From: Merdivicinus sp050943495
Lineage (GTDB): Bacteria; Bacillota; Clostridia; Oscillospirales; Ruminococcaceae
Reading direction: 5' to 3'
Assembly: GCA_050943495.1 (NCBI GenBank)
Contig: JBMNPH010000005.1
Coordinates: forward strand, 62,001 to 126,000
DNA: 64,000 nucleotides
Position numbers and translations under genes: made by a program. Of the stretch, positions 35,471 to 44,624 are shown piece after piece. The notes under the pieces are model-generated. The model worked only from the letters and a program-made list of their open reading frames with translations. It was not told the origin of the DNA and searched no databases. Numbering within the stretch: position 1 is the first letter of the stretch; every line of letters starts with the position of its first letter.

Positions 35471-36454
35471 TTATTCTGCTGATATTGATTCGGAGGAGGG
35501 ATCCGGCTGAGCAGTTTTGGGGATGGGCGTGAGTATAATTTTACCGTCTTCGAGATGAGTCAGCATGGTTTCGCGCCCGGTAATGCCCAATTCATCAAGA
35601 TATTCCCGAGGAAGCTGAACTCGTCCGGCTTTATCTACGACGGTGCGTTCCTCCACCTCAGTAGATTCTGCTGGGACTTCCGTTTCACTACTCAGAGAGT
35701 CGAGTCCTTCAAGCGAAAGAGAACGGCGGATAAACTCGCTGCTGGTGCGGCCATCGCGGATCATGACGGCGCGGTTGACAAAGGAAGAGACCAAGCGGTC
35801 ATGGGTGACAATCACAATGGTAATGCCCAGCTTTTGATTAAGACGTTGGAAAAGGCGAAGCAAATCCTCCGTTGTTTTCGAGTCAACGGCTCCCGTGGGC
35901 TCATCGGCCAGAAGCAGACGCGGATTGCTGGCAAGGGCAATGGCAATGGCAACGCGCTGCTGTTCGCCTCCAGACAATTCGGTCAGCCGGCTTTTGCGCC
36001 GGTGGGAAAGTTCCACCAGATCCAACAGTGCTGCTGCTCGTTCTGCTGCGGTTTTGGTCACAATCGGAGTGCCATCTGCTGCTGGGAGAGGTGGCATATC
36101 AGCCGGCTTTTTGCGGCTGATGAGAATAGGAAGTTCAACGTTTTTCTGAGCGGTAAGATAAGGAATCAAGTTGCGGGCAGGATTCTGCCATACAAATCCA
36201 ACTGTAGAGCGGCGGTATTCCATCATTTGCTTTTTGTCAAAGGCGAGCAGATTTTTTCCGTCCACTTCCAACTGCCCGGCGCTGGGAACATCCAGTCCGC
36301 CCAGCATATTGAGCAAGGTTGATTTTCCCGAGCCGGAATTTCCGATAATTGCCATCAGTTCTCCGTCCTCGACAGTGAGATCCAGTCCCTGAAGGGCGAC
36401 AACTTCAATTTCGCCGGTCTTATAGATTTTGACTAAGTTTTCGCATTGGATCAT
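35471..36454 (-). CDS. ABC transporter ATPase (LolD/MacB type) fused to an AbrB-like domain
   Basis: The product has 327 residues. ATG 36454 follows AAGGAGG and overlaps the stop of the upstream ATPase (ATGA). ATPase domain (1-about 235): 'GNSGSGKST' Walker A, a long insert before the signature, 'LSGGEQQRVAIA' signature, 'LLLADEPTGAVD' Walker B. After a Glu/Ser-rich linker, residues about 271-312 ('VVDKAGRVQLPREYLDELGI', then 'LEDGKIILTP') form a SpoVT/AbrB swapped-hairpin domain, usually a DNA-binding dimer. The second ATPase gene and the FtsX-like permease are in the same operon. The fused domain may dimerise the ATPase or act as a regulator; no function is proven. Confidence 0.87.
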   Translation of the reverse strand: MIQCENLVKIYKTGEIEVVALQGLDLTVEDGELMAIIGNSGSGKSTLLNMLGGLDVPSAGQLEVDGKNLLAFDKKQMMEYRRSTVGFVWQNPARNLIPYLTAQKNVELPILISRKKPADMPPLPAADGTPIVTKTAAERAAALLDLVELSHRRKSRLTELSGGEQQRVAIAIALASNPRLLLADEPTGAVDSKTTEDLLRLFQRLNQKLGITIVIVTHDRLVSSFVNRAVMIRDGRTSSEFIRRSLSLEGLDSLSSETEVPAESTEVEERTVVDKAGRVQLPREYLDELGITGRETMLTHLEDGKIILTPIPKTAQPDPSSESISAE

Positions 36455-37158
36455 ACGGAATCGCCTCCTTGCCGGGCCGTCAGAACACCGTCGTGAAGGG
36501 TATAGACGCAATCAGCAATCTGCATCAGATCCGGGTCGTGCGTCGTCATGATAATGGTAGCGCCTTGTGTTTCGATCAGCTTTTTGAAGACGGCGATTAC
36601 CTGCAATCCCATTGTGGAATCCAGCTGGGCAGTCGGCTCATCAGCAAAGATGGCAGCAGGCCGGTGGGCGATGGCACGGGCAATGGCAACGCGTTGCTGT
36701 TCGCCGCCAGACATTTCCTGCGGCAGATGAGAGGCTCGTTTGAGCAGTCCTACCAAATCCAAACATTCCAGAGCGCGTTTGCGGCGTTCGGAGGCCGGAA
36801 ATCCTGCTACGCGGAGTCCAAATTCGACATTTTCCAAAGCGGTCATTGTCGAAATAAGCGCCACTGATTGGAAAACAATGCCGATACGGGAACGGCGAAT
36901 TTTATCGCGGGCAGGTTCGCTGAGGGCGGAGAGTTCTTGATCTTCAAAGAAAATTTTACCGGATGTTGGTCGGTCAAGCGCCCCCAAAAGATTGATCAAG
37001 GTTGTTTTTCCAGAACCGGACTTTCCGTTTAAGATGGTGAGCTTGCCGGGTTGAATTTCCAGCGTCACATCGCGCAGCGCATGCACCTCGCCGCCGGAGG
37101 AGGGAAAGGTACGGCAGAGCGCTTCGGTCCGAATAATCGGGGTTTCTTTTTGCGGCAT
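36451..37158 (-). CDS. ABC transporter ATP-binding protein (LolD/MacB type)
   Basis: The product has 235 residues. Walker A 'GKSGSGKTT', signature 'MSGGEQQRVAIARA', Walker B 'AAIFADEPTAQLD' and switch 'MTTHD' are all intact. The short form with 'QSVALISTMTALENVEFGL' is typical of ATPases that drive FtsX-like permeases (MacB, LolD, FtsE). The permease gene ends 14 bases upstream. It is one of two ATPases in the operon; only one has the AbrB extension, so the working unit may be a heterodimer. Confidence 0.92.
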   Translation of the reverse strand: MPQKETPIIRTEALCRTFPSSGGEVHALRDVTLEIQPGKLTILNGKSGSGKTTLINLLGALDRPTSGKIFFEDQELSALSEPARDKIRRSRIGIVFQSVALISTMTALENVEFGLRVAGFPASERRKRALECLDLVGLLKRASHLPQEMSGGEQQRVAIARAIAHRPAAIFADEPTAQLDSTMGLQVIAVFKKLIETQGATIIMTTHDPDLMQIADCVYTLHDGVLTARQGGDSV

Positions 37159-37172
37159 ATTTCCTTCCTCCT

Positions 37173-40022
37173 TTAATCTTCACCGAGTTTGAGGGCTTCG
37201 TTAGCATGCAAGCGGAAGACAATCTGCCCCAAGATGACCGCCGCAGCGCCCATCATTAACGCAACCAAAATGATGATGCGCCAGTAATCGGATGGGGAGG
37301 CACAAACGGTAAATGGGAGAATTTGGTCAGCCGGATTGACATTACATTCCAGAATGGGTGCAAAGAGGATAGCGGTAAGTGTCCCGGTTCCCAGCCCGGC
37401 TAGAATTGCCGTAACCGATACTAGAAGCTGTTCCCAGAATAGCACCATGACAACGGACATCCGAGAAAGACCCATGGAACGCAGAATACCGAATTGAAGC
37501 AAACGCCCTTTGATTGCTAAAATCCAGTAAATGAAGAAACCAACAAAAGTAATCAGCATGGTAACAAGGAAAGAAAGAGTAAAAAATCCGTTGATTCCTT
37601 GCGTCATGGCGTCATTTTTAAGATTCGTAATCTCCGAGGTCGTATCTTTGAGAGACTGGATAGTGATTCTTTTGTCTTCCAGTTCCTGATACAATTCAGC
37701 GGATGTGGCACCGGGTGCCTTTTTCAGCCATACTGCATAAGGCTCGAGTTTGGTTTCCTGTTGGAGGTAAATCAGATTTGTGACGGCAACCACTGGCTTA
37801 GCTTTTCCAGTCTGGACTGGGTTGAAGGAGGGAAAATAGTCAATTCCTGCATAGATGACAAACTGCACGGAATTTTTGTTTTCTCCGATAGAAAGAAAAA
37901 CGGTATCACCAGGCTGAAGATCGTACTCTTCCATGGCGGAGTTGGAAAGCAGTAGAGCACGCGGTTCTTCTGCCAGCAGGTTGAGATATTCGTTGATGTG
38001 ATAGGGAAGGAGAGAATTTTTCATCCAGCAGGTACGGCCAAATTCATCTGGTACAATTCCTATCATAGTGATATTTGTAATTTTTTTGGAATCTGAATTT
38101 AGAATTACCCCTGTTTTTGTTAAAACGCGAGCGGCACTTTCCACGGTCTCCATGTCGGTATATTTGGAGAATTGCGGTTCCGTGTAGTAAACGGGACTGT
38201 CTTCGAGCCCATTTTCCCCTCCGGAGGAACCGCCGGTATATGGCCATTCTTCCTGCAATACGACATCAGCACCAATACTGTATCGAATGCGATCCTCGTC
38301 ATTCTGGTTGAGGGTACGGACAGTGACTGAGTTGAAGACACCCATAGATAAGGTGAAAATCAGGAAAAGCGAGATCATCTGATTTTTGCGGCTGCCGCGG
38401 GAGATATTTAATAAAGAAAGATAAAGAACGGGTCCCCAGAATCGTTGGCCGATCTTATAGATCAGGCGGATCAGCAGAGGAAAAATTCGCAGGAAAAGCA
38501 GGGTTACGCCCAAAATAAACAGAGTTGAGCTTCCATACATCATAAAATCGATGGGAACATCCGAGGCATTGACGCCGGTTTCCCGAATGACTTGGAGGCG
38601 ATTGCGGAAATTATAGAGAGCATATCCTGAAACAGCCAAACAGACCAAATCCAAACAGAGCTTCTGCCAGAGCGGGAAAGAGGCTTTGCCTGATTTTTTT
38701 CGTTTGAAGGAAACAATTGAGGTTTCACCACTGAAAAGGACGGCCAATAGCATCGTCAGTACGAGAATAACTGCAGTAATACCGTCATACAGGAAGGTAT
38801 TGGGTGTAATGGAAACTTCCAATGCTTTACGATTTACAAATTCCATAAATCCATTCGAAGCACCGATCATCTGGCAGAATAGCAGACTAAAAAGCGGTCC
38901 GAGCAGAAAGGCAGCACCAGCTAGAATCAGAGACTGCCAGAAATATATGAGGGTGACTTGAGTGCGAGAGGCACCTCGGCTTTTCAGAACAGCAATCTCA
39001 TTTTTTTCGTGTTCCAGAATCAGCCGAGAGACCATCAGGATGTAAAATAGAAGCATCAGAAGGATCGGAACTTCAATAATCCAAAGCATAGCATTGAGTT
39101 CTTCCCGCCGGAGCTCATATTCTTCCAGAATGCTGGCAAAATAAATGCGCAATGTGGGATTAAAAAATTGGCGATCGCTATATTTTTGGATAGTATCAGA
39201 AATACTCCCACAGTTTTCTGGGGTGATAGCACGGTAGTCCAGAGCATACGCCCATGTAGCTGCGTCTGGATAGAACCCACTTTCTCCGTCTACAAAAAGA
39301 CGCTGGAACAGGTTCGAAGAAATCATCAGCGATTCATGAAAGGTGCTCCATGGCATGACCCAATATAAGTCCCCAGGATCTGTTACAGTAAAGACACCAG
39401 TAATGCGGAAGGTTCCCACCTTTTTATAGGTGGCTGTATTGGCCGAGAAACTGTAGGAATAATCATAGAGATCATAAACTGAACCGGAGGATAGTCCTAA
39501 TTTGCTAGCAGCTGTATCACTGATAGCTGCCTCGATAATACCATCTTGAATTTCATCGGATGGGATTTCTCCATCCAGCATAGTGACATGAGCAAATAGA
39601 TCATCACAAGAGGCTAGTTGCCCTATAGATGAGGTATCCTTGATTTCATTTTCATCTGTAACGCCAGTTCGAACGATCCGCATAGAATCTAAAGCGATAT
39701 AAGTAGTCGACATTTCCACAGGAAGCCCAGTTTCTGCCACAAATCCGTCCCGTAGTTGCATATCCAGACGTTTAAAATTCTCTGCCTTCACGGAGGAATC
39801 CTCTTGCCCATTGTAGAGGGTTGCTTCCGAAATCACGCATCCGGGATACACATTCCGTGAAACTTGGACTTGTTCCAGGTCTTTCCGCAGCATTCGGCTT
39901 AAGATGGCGTGACTGTAAATTGGCATGCTGCATACAATCGCAGTTGCCATTAGATATCCCACTAGTAGGCTGAGTGCCAACCAGCGGTTCCGGCCCATCT
40001 TGTGCAGTGCAAAACCAAACAT
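37173..40022 (-). CDS. FtsX/MacB-like ABC permease, double length
   Basis: The product has 949 residues. ATG 40022 is preferred because AGGAGG is nine bases upstream and the adaptor gene ends at 40039. It has an N-terminal membrane segment (about 12-32), a large outer domain (about 35-300), three or more membrane segments (about 315-500), another central block with membrane helices near 515-560, a second outer domain (about 590-800) and three C-terminal segments (about 815-935). This is the layout of the long FtsX-like permeases with two four-helix units. With the adaptor lipoprotein and two ATPases it forms a MacAB-type efflux or lipoprotein/peptide export system. Confidence 0.88.
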   Translation of the reverse strand: MFGFALHKMGRNRWLALSLLVGYLMATAIVCSMPIYSHAILSRMLRKDLEQVQVSRNVYPGCVISEATLYNGQEDSSVKAENFKRLDMQLRDGFVAETGLPVEMSTTYIALDSMRIVRTGVTDENEIKDTSSIGQLASCDDLFAHVTMLDGEIPSDEIQDGIIEAAISDTAASKLGLSSGSVYDLYDYSYSFSANTATYKKVGTFRITGVFTVTDPGDLYWVMPWSTFHESLMISSNLFQRLFVDGESGFYPDAATWAYALDYRAITPENCGSISDTIQKYSDRQFFNPTLRIYFASILEEYELRREELNAMLWIIEVPILLMLLFYILMVSRLILEHEKNEIAVLKSRGASRTQVTLIYFWQSLILAGAAFLLGPLFSLLFCQMIGASNGFMEFVNRKALEVSITPNTFLYDGITAVILVLTMLLAVLFSGETSIVSFKRKKSGKASFPLWQKLCLDLVCLAVSGYALYNFRNRLQVIRETGVNASDVPIDFMMYGSSTLFILGVTLLFLRIFPLLIRLIYKIGQRFWGPVLYLSLLNISRGSRKNQMISLFLIFTLSMGVFNSVTVRTLNQNDEDRIRYSIGADVVLQEEWPYTGGSSGGENGLEDSPVYYTEPQFSKYTDMETVESAARVLTKTGVILNSDSKKITNITMIGIVPDEFGRTCWMKNSLLPYHINEYLNLLAEEPRALLLSNSAMEEYDLQPGDTVFLSIGENKNSVQFVIYAGIDYFPSFNPVQTGKAKPVVAVTNLIYLQQETKLEPYAVWLKKAPGATSAELYQELEDKRITIQSLKDTTSEITNLKNDAMTQGINGFFTLSFLVTMLITFVGFFIYWILAIKGRLLQFGILRSMGLSRMSVVMVLFWEQLLVSVTAILAGLGTGTLTAILFAPILECNVNPADQILPFTVCASPSDYWRIIILVALMMGAAAVILGQIVFRLHANEALKLGED

Positions 40023-40038
40023 TTTGACAGGCCTCCTG

Positions 40039-41043
40039 TTACTTAATAATGATTTCTTCGCCTTCTTCGAGACCATTGATGACCTCAATTTCGGTGACGT
40101 TCTTAATTCCCGTTTCGATAATTCGTTCTTTTTTAACGCCGTCCTCCAGTACTAACACATAGGATTCGCCTGAATATATGGAAACAACATTTCGCGGAAT
40201 GACCAAGACATCATCTTTTTGTTCTCGAATCATTTCCACTTGGACGCTTTTTCCCAACAGATCCTCTTCCGGCAGAGGATCCGTTACTTCAATCCGAACA
40301 AAGGCCTTCCCGGACTCCAATGCAATATCCGGTGCCTCGGCCGATGTCATGACAACTTTTCCAGCATAAGTTTGCTTATCAATCGTGACGCTTACATCCT
40401 GATTCAATTTAAAATCGGAGACTTTATCATCGGTACATTCAATTTGCAAGGACGACGGATCCACAATTCGGATTAATGTGCTGCGCGCCGCGACATATTC
40501 TCCAATACTCGACTTGGATATGTAAGAGACTACCCCGTTGTCCGGCGCATAAATACTTTGTTTTTCCAATTCCATTTTCAAATTGTCCAACTGCAGTTTT
40601 TGAAGTTGATAATCGATTTCGGCCAACCGGATCGAAGAGCTTGTAGCATTTTCTGCATTTCGAGCAGCTTCTAAAGCAATGGCGGCCTTTTCAGTTTGAA
40701 GTTCTTGTTTTTGAATGTCCAATTCCAAAGAATCGGTGTCAAGCCGTGCCAGAAGCTGTCCTTTTTCCACTGTCTGACCGGGTTCCACATTTAGTTCGCT
40801 CAAATAACCAGAACGCTTATCGAAAGAGAGATCATAAGAACGGGTTGAGATGAAAGTACCAGACATTGTAACACTGTCCACAATACTTCCACGTTTGACT
40901 GTTGTTGTCGTATAACTGACTGCTGTAGGCGCTTTTAAAGGGGGAGCCAAAACCTCCTCTTCTTCAGGGAAGAGCGAGCATCCCGAAAGAGTGATGGCAC
41001 AAACAGAGAACATCGCAAGAATGGATATAGGGCGAATTTTCAT
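40039..41043 (-). CDS. Efflux adaptor lipoprotein (HlyD/MacA family)
   Basis: The product has 334 residues. Signal peptide 1-21 ends in the lipobox 'LSGC' with Cys22, so it is a lipoprotein on the outer face. Then 'KRGSIVDSVTMSGTF' and 'VEPGQTVEKGQLLARLDTDSLELDIQKQELQTEKAAIALEAAR' form the first lipoyl half and a short coiled coil, 'SIYAPDNGVVSYISKSSIGEYVAA' the second lipoyl half, and 'DVLVIPRNVVSIYSGESYVLVLEDGVKKERIIETGI' the membrane-proximal domain. The coiled coil is short, as in Gram-positive adaptors that do not reach an outer membrane. First gene of the four-gene transporter operon. Confidence 0.9.
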   Translation of the reverse strand: MKIRPISILAMFSVCAITLSGCSLFPEEEEVLAPPLKAPTAVSYTTTTVKRGSIVDSVTMSGTFISTRSYDLSFDKRSGYLSELNVEPGQTVEKGQLLARLDTDSLELDIQKQELQTEKAAIALEAARNAENATSSSIRLAEIDYQLQKLQLDNLKMELEKQSIYAPDNGVVSYISKSSIGEYVAARSTLIRIVDPSSLQIECTDDKVSDFKLNQDVSVTIDKQTYAGKVVMTSAEAPDIALESGKAFVRIEVTDPLPEEDLLGKSVQVEMIREQKDDVLVIPRNVVSIYSGESYVLVLEDGVKKERIIETGIKNVTEIEVINGLEEGEEIIIK

Positions 41044-41162
41044 TTGGCAACACCAGCCTTCAATTTAGAATTAAAAATAGGATATTTATTAGTATTGCAT
41101 ATTATAGTAAAAAATTCAAGTTGGATTTTGTACAAAATTTAAATAACATTACTGGGCAAAAT

Positions 41163-41197
41163 AAAAAATCCACCTCTTGAAACAGAGATGGATTTTC
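41163..41197 (-). terminator. Terminator after rarA
   Basis: AAATCCACCTCT and AGAGATGGATTT form a stem with one mismatch; on the minus strand it is followed by TTTTTTATTTTG. Confidence 0.8.
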
Positions 41198-41200
41198 TGA

Positions 41201-42475
41201 TTAATCTGAAGATTTACCTTTGACGCGATCCCAGTAAGCTTTGGCAGCTTGTTCGGTTTTGTTGTTGCCGTAGTGGTAGTAGACCCGGCCTTTGAGGGCA
41301 TCCGGCAGGTATTGCTGGTCAACCCAGCGGTTGGGAAAATCGTGCGGGTACTGGTAAAACTGTCCCTTGATTTCCGCGTCTTCCCCATCGAAGTGCTTAT
41401 TCTGGAGGGTGCGCGGGATCGGCCCGGAAATTCCTTTTCGTAAGTCTTCCATCGCTTCATTAATCGCATTGTGTGCCGTATTGGATTTAGGGGCAGTTGC
41501 CACCAGAATAACTGCGTCAGCCAGACAGAGGCGTGCTTCCGGCATACCTACTTGTAAAGCCGCATCAACAGCAGCCTTAACAATTGGAATAATCATGGGG
41601 TATGCCAGCCCGACATCCTCGCAGGCGCATACCATTAGTCTACGGCAGGCAGAAGGCAGGTCTCCTGCTTCCAACAATCGAGCCAAGTAATGAATAGCCG
41701 CGTCGGGATCGGAACCGCGCATGGATTTTTGAAAGGCAGAGACAATGTCATAATGTTCATCTCCCTCTCGGTCATAACGCATAGCGCTGCGCTGGGAGAG
41801 TTCCTGTGCCAGTTCGAGAGTTACAACACGGGTATTCTCTTGCTTCTGTGCAGAAAGGGTCAGAAGTTCTACAGTATTGAGCGATTTGCGGACATCACCG
41901 CCGCAGCTGTAGGCAATATGATGCACAACGCCTTTTTCCAATTGAATCGGCGCCCCGATTTCCTCTTCCATTGCCTGAAATCCCCGCTTGACTGCCTTTT
42001 CAATTTCTGTGGGTTCCACCTGCTTGAACTCAAATACCGTAGAGCGGCTCAATACGGCATTATAAATATAAAAATAAGGATTTTCGGTCGTGGAGGCAAT
42101 CAAAGTGATCCGGCCATCCTCAATATACTCCAGCAAAGACTGTTGCTGCTTTTTATTTAGGTACTGAATTTCGTCAAGATATAGCAAAATACCATTATAT
42201 CCCATGATCGAATCCAGTTCCTCCACAATCGCTTTAATATCCGCGATTGAGGCATTGGTTCCATTTAATTTATGTAGCCTTTTTTTGGTCTGCGACGCAA
42301 TAATCCGAGCGACGGTGGTTTTGCCGACGCCGGATGGCCCGTAAAAAATCATATTTGGAATATTGCCGCTTTCAATAATGCGGCGGAGGCTCTTTCCCTC
42401 TCCCAGCAGATGTTTTTGTCCAACGACTTCTGCAAGCGATGATGGCCGAAGCCGGTCTGCAAATGGCGATGACAT
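41201..42475 (-). CDS. rarA: Replication-associated recombination protein A (AAA+ ATPase)
   Basis: The product has 424 residues, usual size. N-terminal AAA+ domain with Walker A 'GPSGVGKTT' (about 47-55), Walker B 'LLYLDEIQYLN' (about 98-108), then the MgsA/WRNIP C-terminal part: 'SAFQKSMRGSDPDAAIHYLARLLEAGD', 'CACEDVGLA', and 'KHFDGEDAEIKGQFYQYPHDFPNRWVDQQYLP'. It acts at stalled replication forks and binds to SSB and DNA ends. Start ATG 42475 has GAGGAAC upstream. It is a single gene, divergent from the nitroreductase. Confidence 0.94.
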   Translation of the reverse strand: MSSPFADRLRPSSLAEVVGQKHLLGEGKSLRRIIESGNIPNMIFYGPSGVGKTTVARIIASQTKKRLHKLNGTNASIADIKAIVEELDSIMGYNGILLYLDEIQYLNKKQQQSLLEYIEDGRITLIASTTENPYFYIYNAVLSRSTVFEFKQVEPTEIEKAVKRGFQAMEEEIGAPIQLEKGVVHHIAYSCGGDVRKSLNTVELLTLSAQKQENTRVVTLELAQELSQRSAMRYDREGDEHYDIVSAFQKSMRGSDPDAAIHYLARLLEAGDLPSACRRLMVCACEDVGLAYPMIIPIVKAAVDAALQVGMPEARLCLADAVILVATAPKSNTAHNAINEAMEDLRKGISGPIPRTLQNKHFDGEDAEIKGQFYQYPHDFPNRWVDQQYLPDALKGRVYYHYGNNKTEQAAKAYWDRVKGKSSD

Positions 42476-42556
42476 ATTAGTTCCTCCTCGCTTTGATATC
42501 CTTATTTATTTTACAGGATTTTGATTCAAAAGTAAACCATTCTGGGAGATCTTCTC

Positions 42557-42585
42557 TTGAAACCTTCCAAAATTCGTGTTACAAT
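42557..42585 (+). promoter_or_regulatory. Promoter of the nitroreductase-AraC operon
   Basis: TTGAAA (42557-42562), 17-base spacer and TACAAT (42580-42585), about 38 bases before the gene. Confidence 0.65.
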
Positions 42586-42622
42586 AAAAATAAACGAATG
42601 GATTTTCAAGGAGGGCATAAAG

Positions 42623-43138
42623 ATGAATGAAGTGTTACAAACAATTTATGAACGCCGCAGCGTGCGCGATTACAAACCTGATCCAATTCCTGAGGAAATC
42701 CTCAAAGAAATCGTACGGGCTGGCATTTATGCCCCCAGTGCAATGAATCAGCAATCTTGGCATCTTACTGTTTTGACCGGACAAGCTGCCGAGCGGTTCC
42801 GTAAGTTTGCTGCAGAGCAGGCTGGACGGGAAGCCTATCATAATTCGCCGGTAATTGTGTTGGTTTTTGGAGATAAAGCTGCAATCGAGCCGATTCGCGA
42901 TGGAACGCTCGCAATCAGCAGTATGATGTTGGCGGCGAAATCTTTGGGAATTGCTTCCTGTTGGATTAATATTGTCAATCATATTTTTGTTGGTGAGAAT
43001 TCCGATGCATTGTCCGCCCTATGGGGAGTTCCGGCAGGATATGTTCCGGTGGGATCGCTTGAACTCGGATACAGCGCGCACCCTTCCCGCGAAGCTGCGC
43101 CCAGAAAGGATGGTACCGTTACCTACCTGAACGAATAA
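42623..43138 (+). CDS. Nitroreductase family FMN-dependent oxidoreductase
   Basis: The product has 171 residues. ATG 42623 follows AAGGAGGG. The fold is recognised from 'ERRSVRDYKPDPIPEEILKEIVRAGIYAPSAMNQQSWHLTVL' (FMN-phosphate binding Arg-Ser-x-Arg and the Ser-Asn pair) and 'AISSMMLAAKSLGIASCWIN' at the dimer interface; the C-terminal 'HPSREAAPRK' replaces the usual KR motif. It would reduce nitro or quinone-like compounds with NAD(P)H. The stop overlaps the start of an AraC regulator (TAATG), so the two are translationally coupled. Confidence 0.88.
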   Translation: MNEVLQTIYERRSVRDYKPDPIPEEILKEIVRAGIYAPSAMNQQSWHLTVLTGQAAERFRKFAAEQAGREAYHNSPVIVLVFGDKAAIEPIRDGTLAISSMMLAAKSLGIASCWINIVNHIFVGENSDALSALWGVPAGYVPVGSLELGYSAHPSREAAPRKDGTVTYLNE

Positions 43139-43944
43139 TGATGAAAGAAGCCTATTATGAGCCACGAAAGGAAGAACTGTCAGTCGGAATTTCGCGGAAT
43201 ATGGATTTTCCGGCCCATTTTCACGAAAGTCTGGAACTCTTTTATGCGCTGAATGATGGTGCTTATGTAACAGTGGGGGAACAGACCAAACGTATGCATG
43301 CAGGGGATTTAGCCCTGATTTTTTCCAACAGCATCCATGCTTATGCGTCAGAACAAGGTCTGTCGGAACCGACTCAGGCAATTTTGGCCATTGTTCCCCT
43401 TGCACTGACAGGCGAATATCGTCAACTCCTGGCTGAAATGACACCGGAAGATCCTTTTCTGCCGGCGGAGATGCTTCATCCAGATGTTGCTTACGCCATA
43501 TCTTCTCTGTCGAAGAGCGAATCCCCGCCCAATTTGCGCGCAAATCGTGCTCTGGTTCAGCTCACTTTAAGCCGAACGGTTCCCTTGCTGCATCTCAAAA
43601 AAAACACGGCTAAATATTCCCTGCTTTATCAAGCGGTAGAATTGATTTCAACGTCCTATCGCGAACCGTTGACATTGGAGGATCTTTCCAGAAAATTGGG
43701 TGTCAGTCGCTATACACTTTCTCGAGTATTTTCCGAAAAGATTGGATGCGGGTTTCCTGAGTATGTCAATCGTTTGCGCCTGAATGAGGCAGAAAGCCTG
43801 CTGTTGGACAGTGATCTTTCTATAACTGAAATTAGTTATCATTGCGGATTTGAGACACCACGTAATTTTAATCGAGTTTTTTTGCGGCGCCGCGGTATTA
43901 CGCCACGTGAGTTTCGCCAAAGAGAAATTGGTAAAATGATATGA
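43138..43944 (+). CDS. AraC family transcriptional regulator
   Basis: The product has 268 residues. The N-terminal cupin (about 10-100) has 'HFHESLELFYALNDGAYVTVGEQTKRMHAGDLALIFSNSIHAY', a small-molecule sensing barrel. The C-terminal two-helix-turn-helix domain (about 160-265) has 'LEDLSRKLGVSRYTLSRVFSEKIG' and 'SITEISYHCGFETPRNFNRVFLRRRGITPREFR'. It probably regulates the preceding nitroreductase gene. A terminator follows. Confidence 0.92.
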   Translation: MMKEAYYEPRKEELSVGISRNMDFPAHFHESLELFYALNDGAYVTVGEQTKRMHAGDLALIFSNSIHAYASEQGLSEPTQAILAIVPLALTGEYRQLLAEMTPEDPFLPAEMLHPDVAYAISSLSKSESPPNLRANRALVQLTLSRTVPLLHLKKNTAKYSLLYQAVELISTSYREPLTLEDLSRKLGVSRYTLSRVFSEKIGCGFPEYVNRLRLNEAESLLLDSDLSITEISYHCGFETPRNFNRVFLRRRGITPREFRQREIGKMI

Positions 43945-43950
43945 AATGAA

Positions 43951-43998
43951 AAAATCAGAGGACGGAAAAATCCAGAAAATTCCTCTGATTTTTTTTAT
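43951..43998 (+). terminator. Terminator after the AraC gene
   Basis: AAAATCAGAGGA (43951-43962) pairs with TCCTCTGATTTT (43981-43992) and is followed by T residues. Confidence 0.88.
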
Positions 43999-44072
43999 TT
44001 TTGGGGCAAAATAAAAAAGCCGAAATGGTAAATTTTCTGGAAACAGGTGATGGCTTGTATCAGGTCTTTATA

Positions 44073-44624
44073 ATGGAAACCGGTAGAGTTCAGAAAATGA
44101 AACGAATTCTTTCCCGTCTTTTGCCGCCGGGAATTCAAATTCTTCCGTTTTCAAAAGCACCTCCTCAAGCACCTCTACTCCTCATTATTCCGGAATGCGG
44201 CCGAATTCCGGAGAATTTTTCTATTCCTAGTTCTGCGACTATTATTGTCAGTTCAGAAGAACAGCATCAGCTGCTGGCTTTAGCTGGAACTTCGGCACGA
44301 GTTATTACCTGCGGATATGGTTACAAAGATACGGTTACTGTATCAAGCAGTCAAGATGATTGTGTAGTCGTTTCTCTTCTGCGCAGTTTTCAAGGTAAGG
44401 AAAATGTAGTGGAACCACTGGATTTGCCTTTGCATGCACGGCCTTCAGATGATGCATATCCTTTGTTGGCTGGTGCCGCAACAATGTTATATTTTCAGCT
44501 GGCGGATCCTCAAAATCTAAAAATTTCCAGTTATAATTTATCTTGCTCGGCACACAATACTAAAGCAAACGCCAATAAATTCAAATCAATCAAAAATATT
44601 AAGGAGTGTAAAAATTATGTCTAA
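44073..44624 (+). CDS. Hypothetical protein preceding the SASP gene
   Basis: The product has 183 residues from ATG 44073, with a weak AGG site; other possible starts are TTG 44001, ATG 44025 and ATG 44097, and the start is unsure. The core ('LLLIIPECGRI', 'SATIIVSSEEQHQLLALAGTSARVITCGYGYKDTVTVSSSQDDCVVVSLLRSF') looks like a small Rossmann-like alpha/beta domain. From memory, similar hypothetical proteins with 'ITCG..xKDT' and 'E.ExP' segments are common in Clostridia, but I know no function. Its 3' end overlaps the start of the spore protein gene by eight bases. Confidence 0.55.
   Translation: METGRVQKMKRILSRLLPPGIQILPFSKAPPQAPLLLIIPECGRIPENFSIPSSATIIVSSEEQHQLLALAGTSARVITCGYGYKDTVTVSSSQDDCVVVSLLRSFQGKENVVEPLDLPLHARPSDDAYPLLAGAATMLYFQLADPQNLKISSYNLSCSAHNTKANANKFKSIKNIKECKNYV

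Noticed and set aside
44500..44610. Sigma-G promoter for the SASP gene
   Set aside because: An AATACTA-like box is visible near 44557 but no matching -35 element lies at the normal distance.
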